DNA of 16,314 nucleotides, taken from the NCBI GenBank assembly GCA_913054565.1, contig CAJXHW010000009.1, positions 1 through 16,314 on the forward strand, written 5' to 3'. The notes under the pieces are model-generated. The model did no database searches. It worked only from the letters and a program-made list of their open reading frames with translations, and was not told the origin of the DNA. Source of the DNA: an uncultured Kordia sp. Its GTDB lineage: Bacteria; Bacteroidota; Bacteroidia; Flavobacteriales; Flavobacteriaceae. Every line of letters starts with the position of its first letter. Positions within the stretch are counted from its first letter, which is position 1. Shown piece by piece: positions 1 through 8,173 of this stretch. Made by a program: the position numbers and the translations under genes.

Positions 1-24
1 GAAGAAAAAAACAAATAACCATTT

Positions 25-55
25 AAAAACAAGCTTAATTATTTTGCTTGTTTTT
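25..55. terminator. Bidirectional intrinsic terminator after the GHMP kinase gene
   Basis: A 10-bp perfect stem pairs AAAAACAAGC (25-34) with GCTTGTTTTT (46-55) around an 11-nt loop. A T-run continues to base 57 on the plus strand, and the complementary A-run gives a U-tract on the minus strand. It lies five bases beyond the stop codon of the minus-strand kinase gene. It probably ends that operon, and could also end a plus-strand gene entering from the left edge. Confidence 0.75.
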
Positions 56-59
56 TTAG

Positions 60-977
60 TTATGATAATATCATATCATTATAACTAAATATTGTTGTGT
101 ATCCTTTTTCAATAAAATACTTTAAATCTGATTGACTGTTAGTAGTCACCAATACAAAATCACCTCCCCAAGCACCAAGACTTTTTACTGTTCCTCTATA
201 GTCACTAAACAACTGTTCCTTAATAGTTGGTAGCTGCAAAACATCTGAAAGAATGACTTCATGTTGCTCTAATAATAGTTGAAACTCAAACAATGAATCA
301 CACTTCTGTAATGCTAAGGTTATAGTGTTTACTTTATCTTTAGCCGCATCAACTTTTGATGATGATACGTTTTGGTAATGTGATATCCCTTCTTTACTAT
401 TTTGCTTTTTATTTAAATACACAAAAAACAACTGGTCTTTAAATGATGGTTTAAAAACCGCTGTTGTAACTTTTGGCATAGAGTCCGAAAGCTGATACAC
501 CAAAGCACTAGCGCTTGTTGCACAAGCCAAGTCATAACCACTACCTTTAAATGAATTCCATAATAACTGGTAAGGATCTACATTTGCCCATTTAGCTATA
601 TTTGCAATTAATGTTGATGATGACCCCAAGCCGAACGCCCTAGAAAAAGTAAGCTTTGTAGTTACGTAAACGCCATCTGGTGTTTTTAAAAAAGTTGTGT
701 TTAATTTTTGTGCAGCTAATAAAATATCTAATAAAATTCTTGATACGGGATTTGTAGTTTGTTGCCTTTTCAAATTGCTCAACTCAAATTCATCTTCATA
801 CCATACGTTATTGTCCTCATCAAAACTTTTCCAATGAAGTATATTAGGTATATTATTCTTTACTGTTAAATATTGCCCTTTAGTTGTTGGAAGTGCTAAT
901 GCTTTAGCTCCATCTAAAACTAAATATTCACCTGTTAATAATAACTTTCCGTGACTATAAAAAACTTTTGTAGACAC
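60..977 (-). CDS. GHMP-family kinase (GYDIA type), probable mevalonate-pathway kinase
   Basis: This encodes a 305-residue cytosolic ATP-dependent small-molecule kinase of the GHMP fold (galacto-, homoserine, mevalonate and phosphomevalonate kinases). Motif 1 is GKLLLTGEY at residues 10-18. The ATP-binding glycine/serine loop is GLGSSS at 116-121. GYDLA at 147-151 is the family's GYDIA-like signature with Leu for Ile. Motif 3 is GAWGGD at 268-273. The start is GTG (975-977), one base after the TAA of the HMG-CoA reductase gene, so the two genes are very likely co-transcribed and translationally coupled. No nearer ATG would preserve motif 1. The link to mevalonate metabolism is inferred from the neighbour. 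The GGD in motif 3 resembles phosphomevalonate kinases more than the GGG usual in mevalonate kinase, but the exact substrate is uncertain. Confidence 0.85.
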   Translation of the reverse strand: MSTKVFYSHGKLLLTGEYLVLDGAKALALPTTKGQYLTVKNNIPNILHWKSFDEDNNVWYEDEFELSNLKRQQTTNPVSRILLDILLAAQKLNTTFLKTPDGVYVTTKLTFSRAFGLGSSSTLIANIAKWANVDPYQLLWNSFKGSGYDLACATSASALVYQLSDSMPKVTTAVFKPSFKDQLFFVYLNKKQNSKEGISHYQNVSSSKVDAAKDKVNTITLALQKCDSLFEFQLLLEQHEVILSDVLQLPTIKEQLFSDYRGTVKSLGAWGGDFVLVTTNSQSDLKYFIEKGYTTIFSYNDMILS

Positions 978-978
978 G

Positions 979-2298
979 TTAACTAGCCCTTAATTGATGA
1001 AACATATTTACAACTTCACTATGAATTACTGTTTTCCCTTCAAAATGATTTGCAATCATATCTTTTTCATTAGTTGTTGCCCCCAATTGGTTTAATATAT
1101 TCATCAAATGCATTTTCATATGCCCTTTTTGAATACCAGTTGTTGTCAATGATCGTAGCGCCGCAAAATTTTGCGCTAATCCTGCTACGGCTACAATTTG
1201 CATCAACTCTTTGGCAGATGGTTTTTCTAACATTTCTAAAGCTAATTTTACAAGCGGATGTAAATTAGTCAACCCTCCTACTGTTCCTAATGCTAGAGGA
1301 AGTTCAATCCAAAATTTAAAAACCCCATTCTCTACAGAAGCATGTGTTAAGCTACTATACTGGCCAGCTCTTGCAGCATAAGCATGTACACCCGCCTCTA
1401 CCGCTCTAAAATCATTACCCGTTGCTAATATTACAGCATCAATACCATTCATAATACCTTTATTATGAGTCACAGCTCTATAAGGCTCTATCTGGGCAAT
1501 TTCAACTGCTTTGACAAACTTATTCGCAAATTCTTCTGGCGCAATATTTTTATCTTCATTAAGCTCTTCCACTAAACAAGACACCTCAGCTCTGACTATA
1601 CACTCTGGCACATAATTAGATAAAATACTCATAATTACATCAACCTTCTTTTCTTTTTCTGAAAAGGAACTATAGATCTGAGCTTCAGACTTAAATGTTT
1701 TTGCAAACTGCTCTAAACATGAATTTATAAAGTTAGCTCCCATTGCATCTAATGTTTCAAAAGAACAATGTAATTGAAAGTAGTTGTCTAAAGCCTTTGT
1801 TTTATCAATTAATTTAATATCCAAAATACCACCGCCACGTTTTTTCATGTTGGTTGTAATTGCAGCAGTATCCTCAATTAACTTTGGTTTTATAGCAGCA
1901 AAAAATTCTTGTAATTTATCTTTATCACCATAGTACATAAAATGTACTTGACCAACCTTTGTTGTAGAAATTACCTCTGCTTTAAAACCACCTCTATCAA
2001 GCCAAAATTTTGCAGCCTTACTTGCCGCTGCCACAACAGAACTTTCCTCAATTGCCATAGGAACTGTATATAACCTATCATTAATCAAGAAGTTTGGTGC
2101 AACTCCAAACGGCAAATAGTAATTAGTTATTGTGTTTTCAATAAATTCATCATGAAGTTGCTGAAGTGCATCATCATCATTCCAATAACGCTTAATTAAA
2201 GCCTCGGCATTTGAGTTATCTTTAAAAAAAGTAGCAACAACCCATGCAACTTTTTCGTTTTTGGTAAGCTTAGAAAATCCTTTTATAGGTTTTATCAT
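979..2298 (-). CDS. Hydroxymethylglutaryl-CoA reductase, class II
   Basis: HMG-CoA reductase interconverts HMG-CoA and mevalonate using NAD(P)H. In this setting it is likely the committed step of isoprenoid synthesis. The 439-residue protein matches the class II (Pseudomonas mevalonii-like) enzyme throughout. The substrate-binding stretch around LPFGVAPNF is at residues 62-70, EESSVVAA with the catalytic Glu (E85) at 84-91, DAMGAN at 184-189, NKGIMNG with the catalytic Lys (K280) at 279-285, GNDFRAVEAG with the catalytic Asp (D296) at 294-303, and GHMKMH with the catalytic His (H393) at 392-397. An upstream GTG at 2325 is in frame and would add nine residues, but it overlaps the probable promoter box, and the ATG at 2298 starts a better N-terminus. 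The GHMP kinase gene follows after one base. Class II enzymes are often labelled degradative; the neighbouring kinase argues for biosynthesis here. Confidence 0.95.
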   Translation of the reverse strand: MIKPIKGFSKLTKNEKVAWVVATFFKDNSNAEALIKRYWNDDDALQQLHDEFIENTITNYYLPFGVAPNFLINDRLYTVPMAIEESSVVAAASKAAKFWLDRGGFKAEVISTTKVGQVHFMYYGDKDKLQEFFAAIKPKLIEDTAAITTNMKKRGGGILDIKLIDKTKALDNYFQLHCSFETLDAMGANFINSCLEQFAKTFKSEAQIYSSFSEKEKKVDVIMSILSNYVPECIVRAEVSCLVEELNEDKNIAPEEFANKFVKAVEIAQIEPYRAVTHNKGIMNGIDAVILATGNDFRAVEAGVHAYAARAGQYSSLTHASVENGVFKFWIELPLALGTVGGLTNLHPLVKLALEMLEKPSAKELMQIVAVAGLAQNFAALRSLTTTGIQKGHMKMHLMNILNQLGATTNEKDMIANHFEGKTVIHSEVVNMFHQLRAS

Positions 2299-2322
2299 GA
2301 TTTGCAATATAATATATGTGCA

Positions 2323-2330
2323 CAAATATA
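2323..2330 (-). promoter_or_regulatory. Probable -7 promoter box for the HMG-CoA reductase operon
   Basis: Read on the minus strand this is TATATTTG, an exact match to the Bacteroidota -7 consensus TAnnTTTG. It lies 24 bases upstream of the reductase ATG, leaving a short leader. A clear -33 TTG is not evident; only a weak TGTT lies about 18 bases further up. Confidence 0.45.
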
Positions 2331-2434
2331 CTATAAATGCTATTATTTAACAGTCTACATAAGTTTTAGATTCATTTGATTTTGCTATATTGTCGGCTAT
2401 TAAAAATCAATTTATTCAAGACCTGGTAATAAAC

Positions 2435-4600
2435 ATGAAAAAACTTACTTTTTTTATAGCACTATTTACTGCATCTATCTCTATTATAAATGCACAAAAA
2501 AAACAAGTTACTCTAGAAGAAATATGGGGTGGTGAATTCCGTGGTGAATATATGGATGCATTGCAGTCTATGAAAGATGGTGAACATTATTCTGTTCTGG
2601 ATTTCAACAAGGCCTCAAGAAGCACGTCTGTAAACAAATATAGCTATAAAACGCTTCAAAAAACCGCAACACTTGTAGATTCAAAAGATATTAAAGATAT
2701 TTCCTATTTTAGTAATTATGCGTTTAGTAGTGATGAATCTCAATTATTATTAGCTACAGATATTACTCCTGTTTTTCGTCATTCTACATTAGGTAAATAT
2801 TACATCTATAATATTAAAACAAAAACAACAAGGCTAGTTTCTGAACAAAAAATACAAGAACCAACCTTTTCTCCTGACGGAACAAAAGTGGCATATGTTT
2901 TTGAAAATAATATTTACTATAAAAACATAGCAACTGGTCAAGTGACTCAAGTGACTACTGATGGTATGAACAATGAAATCATAAACGGTGTAACTGACTG
3001 GGTTTACGAAGAGGAATTTGCATTTGTTAGAGCTTTTGAATGGAATAAAACGGGTACAAAAATTGCATACTTAAGGTTTGACGAAGCTAATGTTCCTGAA
3101 TTCTCAATGGATGTCTATGGCAAAAGCTTATATCAAACTCAACATGTCTTTAAATACCCTAAAGCTGGAGAAGAGAACTCAAAAGTAACGTTATACATTC
3201 ATGATGTCAAATCTAGAAAAAACAATCAAGTAATAGTAAATGACTACGAATATATACCAAGACTTAAATGGACGAAAGATACAAATGTTTTAAGTTTTCA
3301 GAAAACAAACAGACATCAAAACAAATTAGATTTGGTATTTGTAAACGCTACGGACTTTTCTACTAAAACAATCTTAACAGATTCTGACCCTGCTTATGTA
3401 GATGTCACAGACAACTTAACATTCTTAAGCAACAATAGTTTTATTTGGACAAGTGAAAAAGATGGCTACAATCATATTTACCACTATTCTAAATCTGGGA
3501 AATTGATCAATCAGGTTACTAAAGGAAATTGGGAAGTCACTAATTATTATGGTTTTGATGATAAAAAAGAGATGATTTACTACCAATCTGTAGAGAATGG
3601 TTCTATTAATAGAGATGTGTACGCTATTAATATTAATGGAAACGGTAAAAAACGTTTATCATCAAAAACAGGAACAAACAACGCCACGTTTAGCAATAAT
3701 TTTACTTATTACATCAATACCTTTTCAAATAGCACAACACCAAATGAATTCACATTAAATAGTGCTAAAAACGGAAAAGTGATTAAAAACATTAAAGATA
3801 ATTCTAAGCTAAAAGCTAAAGTAGCAAACTATGCTGTTTCTCCTAAAGAATTTTCAACTATAAATGTTAATGGTAATGACTTAAACATGTGGATGATTAA
3901 GCCACTTGACTTTGACGCTTCTAAAAAATATCCAATGTTAATGTATCAATATTCAGGACCTGGAAGCCAACAAGTTGCTAACCGTTGGAATTCCGCAAAC
4001 GATTATTGGTATCAGCATTTGGCACAACAAGGATATATCATCACATGTATTGATGGTAGAGGAACTGGATTTAAAGGGCGCGACTTTAAAAAAGTAACTC
4101 AAAAAGAACTTGGTAAATATGAGGTTGAAGATCAAATTCAAGCTGCAAAACAATTAGGAGCTAAACCTTATATTGATGCAAGTAGAATAGGAATTTGGGG
4201 ATGGAGCTATGGTGGTTTTATGAGTAGCAATGCTCTATTTAAAGGAAATGATGTCTTTAAAATGGCTATCGCTGTTGCCCCAGTAACATCATGGCGTTTT
4301 TATGATTCTGTATATACAGAACGTTACATGACTACTCCTCAAGAGAATGCTAGTGGTTATGATGACAACTCTCCAATAAACCATGTTGATAAATTAAAAG
4401 GTGATTACTTATTAATTCACGGATCAGCAGATGATAATGTGCACTTACAAAACACCATGCGTTTGGTTGAAGCTTTAATTCAAGCTGACAAACAGTTTGA
4501 ATGGGGTGTTTACCCAGATGACAACCATGGTATTTATGGTGGAAACACGAGATTACATTTGTACAAGAAAATGACAAATTTTATTAAAGAGAATTTATAA
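2435..4600 (+). CDS. Secreted S9-family peptidase, dipeptidyl peptidase IV-like
   Basis: This is a predicted periplasmic serine exopeptidase that cuts dipeptides from peptide N-termini. The 721-residue protein starts with a signal peptide (residues 1-20, hydrophobic core FFIALFTASISII, cleavage after INA). A DPP IV N-terminal beta-propeller follows to about residue 480, and then an alpha/beta-hydrolase S9 domain. The nucleophile serine is S591 in GWSYGG, the acid lies in HGSADDN (D666/667), and the histidine is H698 in DDNHGI. The WVYEEEF segment (189-195) corresponds to the double-Glu motif that binds the substrate amino terminus in DPP IV. YQYSGPGSQ (504-512) supplies the oxyanion region. 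The ATG at 2435 was chosen because it places the signal peptide at the N-terminus; the in-frame TTG at 2390 would bury it. A POT transporter gene follows after 17 bases, suggesting an operon for peptide use. Confidence 0.93.
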   Translation: MKKLTFFIALFTASISIINAQKKQVTLEEIWGGEFRGEYMDALQSMKDGEHYSVLDFNKASRSTSVNKYSYKTLQKTATLVDSKDIKDISYFSNYAFSSDESQLLLATDITPVFRHSTLGKYYIYNIKTKTTRLVSEQKIQEPTFSPDGTKVAYVFENNIYYKNIATGQVTQVTTDGMNNEIINGVTDWVYEEEFAFVRAFEWNKTGTKIAYLRFDEANVPEFSMDVYGKSLYQTQHVFKYPKAGEENSKVTLYIHDVKSRKNNQVIVNDYEYIPRLKWTKDTNVLSFQKTNRHQNKLDLVFVNATDFSTKTILTDSDPAYVDVTDNLTFLSNNSFIWTSEKDGYNHIYHYSKSGKLINQVTKGNWEVTNYYGFDDKKEMIYYQSVENGSINRDVYAININGNGKKRLSSKTGTNNATFSNNFTYYINTFSNSTTPNEFTLNSAKNGKVIKNIKDNSKLKAKVANYAVSPKEFSTINVNGNDLNMWMIKPLDFDASKKYPMLMYQYSGPGSQQVANRWNSANDYWYQHLAQQGYIITCIDGRGTGFKGRDFKKVTQKELGKYEVEDQIQAAKQLGAKPYIDASRIGIWGWSYGGFMSSNALFKGNDVFKMAIAVAPVTSWRFYDSVYTERYMTTPQENASGYDDNSPINHVDKLKGDYLLIHGSADDNVHLQNTMRLVEALIQADKQFEWGVYPDDNHGIYGGNTRLHLYKKMTNFIKENL

Positions 4601-4617
4601 TAACCAAAACAAACAAT

Positions 4618-6207
4618 ATGGAATTTAAATTTGGCGGTTCAGAAATCAATCAAAAAACAGTACTAGGCCACCCTTCTGGGTTATTTGTATTGTTCTTCAC
4701 AGAAATGTGGGAGCGTTTCTCTTACTATGGCATGAGAGCATTATTAGTATTATTCTTAGTTTCATCAATGGTTGATGGAGGCTGGGGATGGGATCGTGCT
4801 GAGGCCCTTCAATTATACGGTTTATATACTGGATTAGTTTACATCACTCCAATTTTCGGAGGACTTATAGCTGATAAAATTATGGGGTATCGAAAGGCTG
4901 TTGTTTTAGGAGCCTTTTTAATGACTTTAGGTCATGCATCCATGGCTCTAGAAGGAACAACCTCAATGTTTTTTTACGCAGGATTATTTTTCCTAATTAT
5001 TGGAAATGGATTATTTAAACCAAATATTTCATCAATGGTTGGGCAATTATACAAAAACCAAGGAAAAGAAAAAGATGCAGGTTATGCAATATTTTATATG
5101 GGTATAAATGCTGGTGCTTTTTTAGGTATTTTACTATGTGGATATATAGGAGAAAAAGTTGGATGGCATTATGGTTTCGGTTTAGCTGGGATATTTATGT
5201 TTATTGGTATGTTACAATTCTTTTATGCACAAACAATTTTTGGAAAAATCGGTCTATCTCCTAAAAAATCTGATGATTTTGACGATGTAATTGAAGATGC
5301 TGTTGAAGATGCAAAAGAATCAATTGAAAAAACTTTAGATGAAGCAAGTGAATCAAAAGTCACAAAAGATAGACTTATTGTAATTGGAGTATTAGCTTTC
5401 TTTACTATTTTCTTTTGGTGGGCATTTGAACAAGCAGGAGGTTCTATGACTATTTTTGCAAATGATTATACAGATAGAATATTAACTGGTAACGGTGCAA
5501 CTACATTTAAAATATTCAATACAACTTTAACTGTAATTCCGATGTTAATCATTACATGGGTTCTAGCTATGCTGTTTAAACAAACATTTTCTAAATACTC
5601 ATTGTCAAATATATTATTAGCAATAGGTTTTGCTATTATTTGGGCAATCGTAATTTGGATGTTAGGTAGAGAGTTTATGGCTGATACAGCAGAAGTTCCT
5701 GCTTCATGGTTTGGTATCTTAAACTCTTTCTTCATTATTGCATTCGCTCCTTTATTCTCTAAAATATGGGAAAGTAAACTAAATCCTTCTGGACCAATTA
5801 AATTTGCAATAGGTTTGATTTTATTAGGTTTAGGATTTGGAATTTTAGCTTTTGGTTCTATGGGAATACCATTAGGAGCCAAAACAGCATCTGTTAGTAT
5901 GATGTTCTTAATATTGGCTTATTTATTCCATACGCTTGGTGAACTTTGTGTTTCTCCAGTTGGATTATCATATGTATCAAAATTAGCCCCAGCAAAATTA
6001 GTAGGGCTAATGTTTGGCGTATGGTTTGTAGCTAACTTCATTTCTAATACTTTAGCTGGTATTACAGGTAGTTTCTTAGATCCTATTGTTGAAGAGTATG
6101 GTATGGCTAATTTCTTCTTAATATTTACAATCATACCACTTACCGCTGGTATAGTAATGATTTTATTAAACAAGACTTTAATCAAAAAAATGCACGGTAT
6201 TAGATAA
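4618..6207 (+). CDS. POT/PTR2-family peptide:proton symporter (short form)
   Basis: This is an inner-membrane proton-coupled importer of di- and tripeptides in the major facilitator superfamily. In the 529-residue protein, helix 1 carries the proton-coupling ExxER motif (E29, E32, R33, followed by FSYYG). The conserved Lys of helix 4 is in GLFKPN (131-136). The PTR2 signature FYMGINAGAFLG is at 159-170, FEQAGGS with its conserved Glu (E271) in helix 7, and GELCVSPVGLSYV in helix 10. The region between helices 6 and 7 (about 214-250) is a short acidic stretch rich in Asp and Glu. It lacks the extra helical hairpin found in most bacterial POT proteins and in the next gene. Its location 17 bases after the S9 peptidase gene suggests it imports that enzyme's dipeptide products. 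A hairpin follows the stop codon. Confidence 0.93.
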   Translation: MEFKFGGSEINQKTVLGHPSGLFVLFFTEMWERFSYYGMRALLVLFLVSSMVDGGWGWDRAEALQLYGLYTGLVYITPIFGGLIADKIMGYRKAVVLGAFLMTLGHASMALEGTTSMFFYAGLFFLIIGNGLFKPNISSMVGQLYKNQGKEKDAGYAIFYMGINAGAFLGILLCGYIGEKVGWHYGFGLAGIFMFIGMLQFFYAQTIFGKIGLSPKKSDDFDDVIEDAVEDAKESIEKTLDEASESKVTKDRLIVIGVLAFFTIFFWWAFEQAGGSMTIFANDYTDRILTGNGATTFKIFNTTLTVIPMLIITWVLAMLFKQTFSKYSLSNILLAIGFAIIWAIVIWMLGREFMADTAEVPASWFGILNSFFIIAFAPLFSKIWESKLNPSGPIKFAIGLILLGLGFGILAFGSMGIPLGAKTASVSMMFLILAYLFHTLGELCVSPVGLSYVSKLAPAKLVGLMFGVWFVANFISNTLAGITGSFLDPIVEEYGMANFFLIFTIIPLTAGIVMILLNKTLIKKMHGIR

Positions 6208-6223
6208 TCTAAACAAAATAAAC

Positions 6224-6267
6224 ACCCTATATATTTATTATATGGGGTTCTTAATTTAATTATTTTT
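6224..6267 (+). terminator. Hairpin between the two POT genes, terminator or attenuator
   Basis: ACCCTATATA (6224-6233) pairs with TATATGGGGT (6239-6248) over ten positions, one of them a G-U wobble, around a five-base loop. A T-rich but A-interrupted stretch runs from there to the next start codon at 6268. It may end or reduce transcription into the second transporter. The broken U-tract makes full termination uncertain. Confidence 0.45.
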
Positions 6268-8055
6268 ATGAGTACAACAACAACAAACGACTTTTTTAAG
6301 TCTAATGTATTAGGACATCCAGCAGGATTGTTTGTATTATTTTTCACAGAAATGTGGGAACGTTTCTCCTTCTATGGAATGAGAATTCTTTTGGTAATAT
6401 TTTTAACCGCCGCAATAGCTTCAGATAATCCAGGTTTCGGTATGCCAGTTGAACACGCTACTGCTATCTATGGTACTTATGCAATGCTTTTATACTTAAC
6501 ACCTATTGCAGGGGGTATTTTGGCTGATAAGTTTTTAGGCTATCGATGGGCCGTTGTTATTGGTTCTATTATAATGACTTTGGGACATGCAGCTATGGCA
6601 ATTGAAACTCCATTTTGGGTTTATATTGGTCTTGGATTATTAGTTGCCGGTACTGGTTTCTTTAAGCCTAACATGACTTCTATTTTATCTGAAATGTATA
6701 AAGACGTTCCTGAGAAAAAAGATGGGGCGTACACAATATTTTACATGGGAGTAAACGCTGGTGCATTCTTTGGAATGATGCTTTGTGGTTACTTAGGAGA
6801 AAAAATAGGTTGGGCATACGGATTTGGTTTAGCTGGAATTTTTATGTTATTAGGAACACTTCAATTTTGGTTAGCAAAACCATTATTCGGAAAAATAGGA
6901 GAAGTACCTTCTAAAATACATGAAGTAGAATTAGAACAAGGAATAAATGAAAAAGCATCTGATTTTGCAAAACCAACTGATTCAGACGATACAGATAAGA
7001 GAAACCCATTTACATTATTAGACAAAATACTAATTGTTATTTCATCTGTTATTGGTTTAGGATATGCAATTAATGACCCTATGTCACGAATTGCAAATTT
7101 TGATATGTTTGCTTTTGCAAACACTGAAAGTTTAGGTGGTCAATATGTAATGGTTTTAATAGCATTGGTAGCTTTCTTATTTATGGTTATCTCAAGAATA
7201 TTAAGATATGATAGAATTGTTAGAGATAGAATGATTGCTGTAATCATCTTCGCTTTCTTTACTGTTTTCTTCTGGTTATCATTTGAACAAGGAGCCTCTT
7301 CACTAGTGCTTTTTGCAAGAGATTCTGTTGACAGAACTTTAGAAGGTAATGCAGCTATGACATTTAAAATAGTTAATACTTTACTTACTGTAATTCCATT
7401 ATTAATCATCTCTTATGTTCTATTTTTATTAGGAAAACAAACTCGGAAAAAAATTCCCGTTTCTAACATTGTATTAATAATCACTTTTATTGGTGTATGG
7501 GGGGTAGCTCTTTGGATGTTAAATAGAGATTTTAATGCAGAAGCTACAGAAATTACTGTTTCTTGGTTCAGTATTTTAAATTCATTCTTTATCATTGCAT
7601 TTGCTTCATTAATCTCTAAATGGTGGGAATCTAAATACAATCCTTCAGCAGCAGTAAAATATGGTTTAGGTTTAATTATAATGGCTATAGGATTCGGGTT
7701 GTTAGCTTTTGGAGCGCATGGAATTCAGGAAGGGGTAAAAGTTAGTATGGTTTGGTTAATATTAGCCTACTTATTCCATACTATAGGAGAACTTTGCCTA
7801 TCTCCAGTTGGATTGTCTTATGTATCAAAATTAGTGCCTCCACGTATGATTGCATTCATGTTTGGTATGTGGTATCTAGCCATAGCAATTGGAAATAAAG
7901 TAGCCGCTGTTTTAGGGGGGCAAATAGAAAATATTACAAAAGATTATGGATTATCAACATTCTTCTTAATCTTTACAATTGTACCTACGGTTGCTGGTTT
8001 ATTAGTTATTGCATTAAACCCAGTAATAAAAAAATTAATGCACGGAGTTAGATAA
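6268..8055 (+). CDS. POT/PTR2-family peptide:proton symporter (long form)
   Basis: This is a second proton-coupled di/tripeptide transporter, 595 residues, clearly paralogous to the preceding one. The shared N-terminal stretch GLFVLFFTEMWERFS contains the ExxER motif (E28, E31, R32). FFKPN is at 131-135, the PTR2 signature FYMGVNAGAFFG is at 158-169, FEQGASS (339-345) lies in helix 7 and GELCLSPVGLSYV in helix 10. Unlike its neighbour, it has about 110 residues between helices 6 and 7. These include two extra hydrophobic segments (about 253-269 and 292-310) that match the additional helix pair of typical 14-helix bacterial POT proteins. It lies 60 bases downstream of the first transporter, with a hairpin between them, and a terminator follows. 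Different substrate range or expression from its partner is likely but is inferred. Confidence 0.93.
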   Translation: MSTTTTNDFFKSNVLGHPAGLFVLFFTEMWERFSFYGMRILLVIFLTAAIASDNPGFGMPVEHATAIYGTYAMLLYLTPIAGGILADKFLGYRWAVVIGSIIMTLGHAAMAIETPFWVYIGLGLLVAGTGFFKPNMTSILSEMYKDVPEKKDGAYTIFYMGVNAGAFFGMMLCGYLGEKIGWAYGFGLAGIFMLLGTLQFWLAKPLFGKIGEVPSKIHEVELEQGINEKASDFAKPTDSDDTDKRNPFTLLDKILIVISSVIGLGYAINDPMSRIANFDMFAFANTESLGGQYVMVLIALVAFLFMVISRILRYDRIVRDRMIAVIIFAFFTVFFWLSFEQGASSLVLFARDSVDRTLEGNAAMTFKIVNTLLTVIPLLIISYVLFLLGKQTRKKIPVSNIVLIITFIGVWGVALWMLNRDFNAEATEITVSWFSILNSFFIIAFASLISKWWESKYNPSAAVKYGLGLIIMAIGFGLLAFGAHGIQEGVKVSMVWLILAYLFHTIGELCLSPVGLSYVSKLVPPRMIAFMFGMWYLAIAIGNKVAAVLGGQIENITKDYGLSTFFLIFTIVPTVAGLLVIALNPVIKKLMHGVR

Positions 8056-8064
8056 ATTAACTAA

Positions 8065-8091
8065 AAAAATGCTTCATTTTTTAGCATTTTT
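8065..8091 (+). terminator. Intrinsic terminator after the peptide-transport cluster
   Basis: AAAAATGCT (8065-8073) pairs perfectly over 9 bp with AGCATTTTT (8083-8091) around a nine-base T-rich loop. The 3' arm itself supplies the U-tract. It sits ten bases past the second transporter's stop codon. Confidence 0.65.
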
Positions 8092-8173
8092 AGTAATTTG
8101 TAATTGTGGCAAGTTATTTGCGACTGTATTTAAAAATAAAAGACAATGATAAAAATTAATAATTACAACGTTA

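Noticed and set aside
1..18. Possible tail of a plus-strand gene ending Glu-Glu-Lys-Asn-Lys-stop at the left edge
   Set aside because: Only five codons are visible and any AT-rich DNA could give them. The terminator at 25-55 makes it plausible, but it cannot be supported as a gene.
2299..2325. Upstream GTG start adding nine residues to HMG-CoA reductase
   Set aside because: It overlaps the likely -7 promoter box at 2323-2330, and the added residues do not resemble the family N-terminus.
2390..2434. TTG start adding 15 residues to the S9 peptidase
   Set aside because: It would place charged residues before the signal peptide; the ATG at 2435 begins a standard signal sequence.
5466..7640. Several minus-strand open frames opposite the POT transporters
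   Set aside because: They are low-complexity shadows of hydrophobic coding sequence with no family resemblance.
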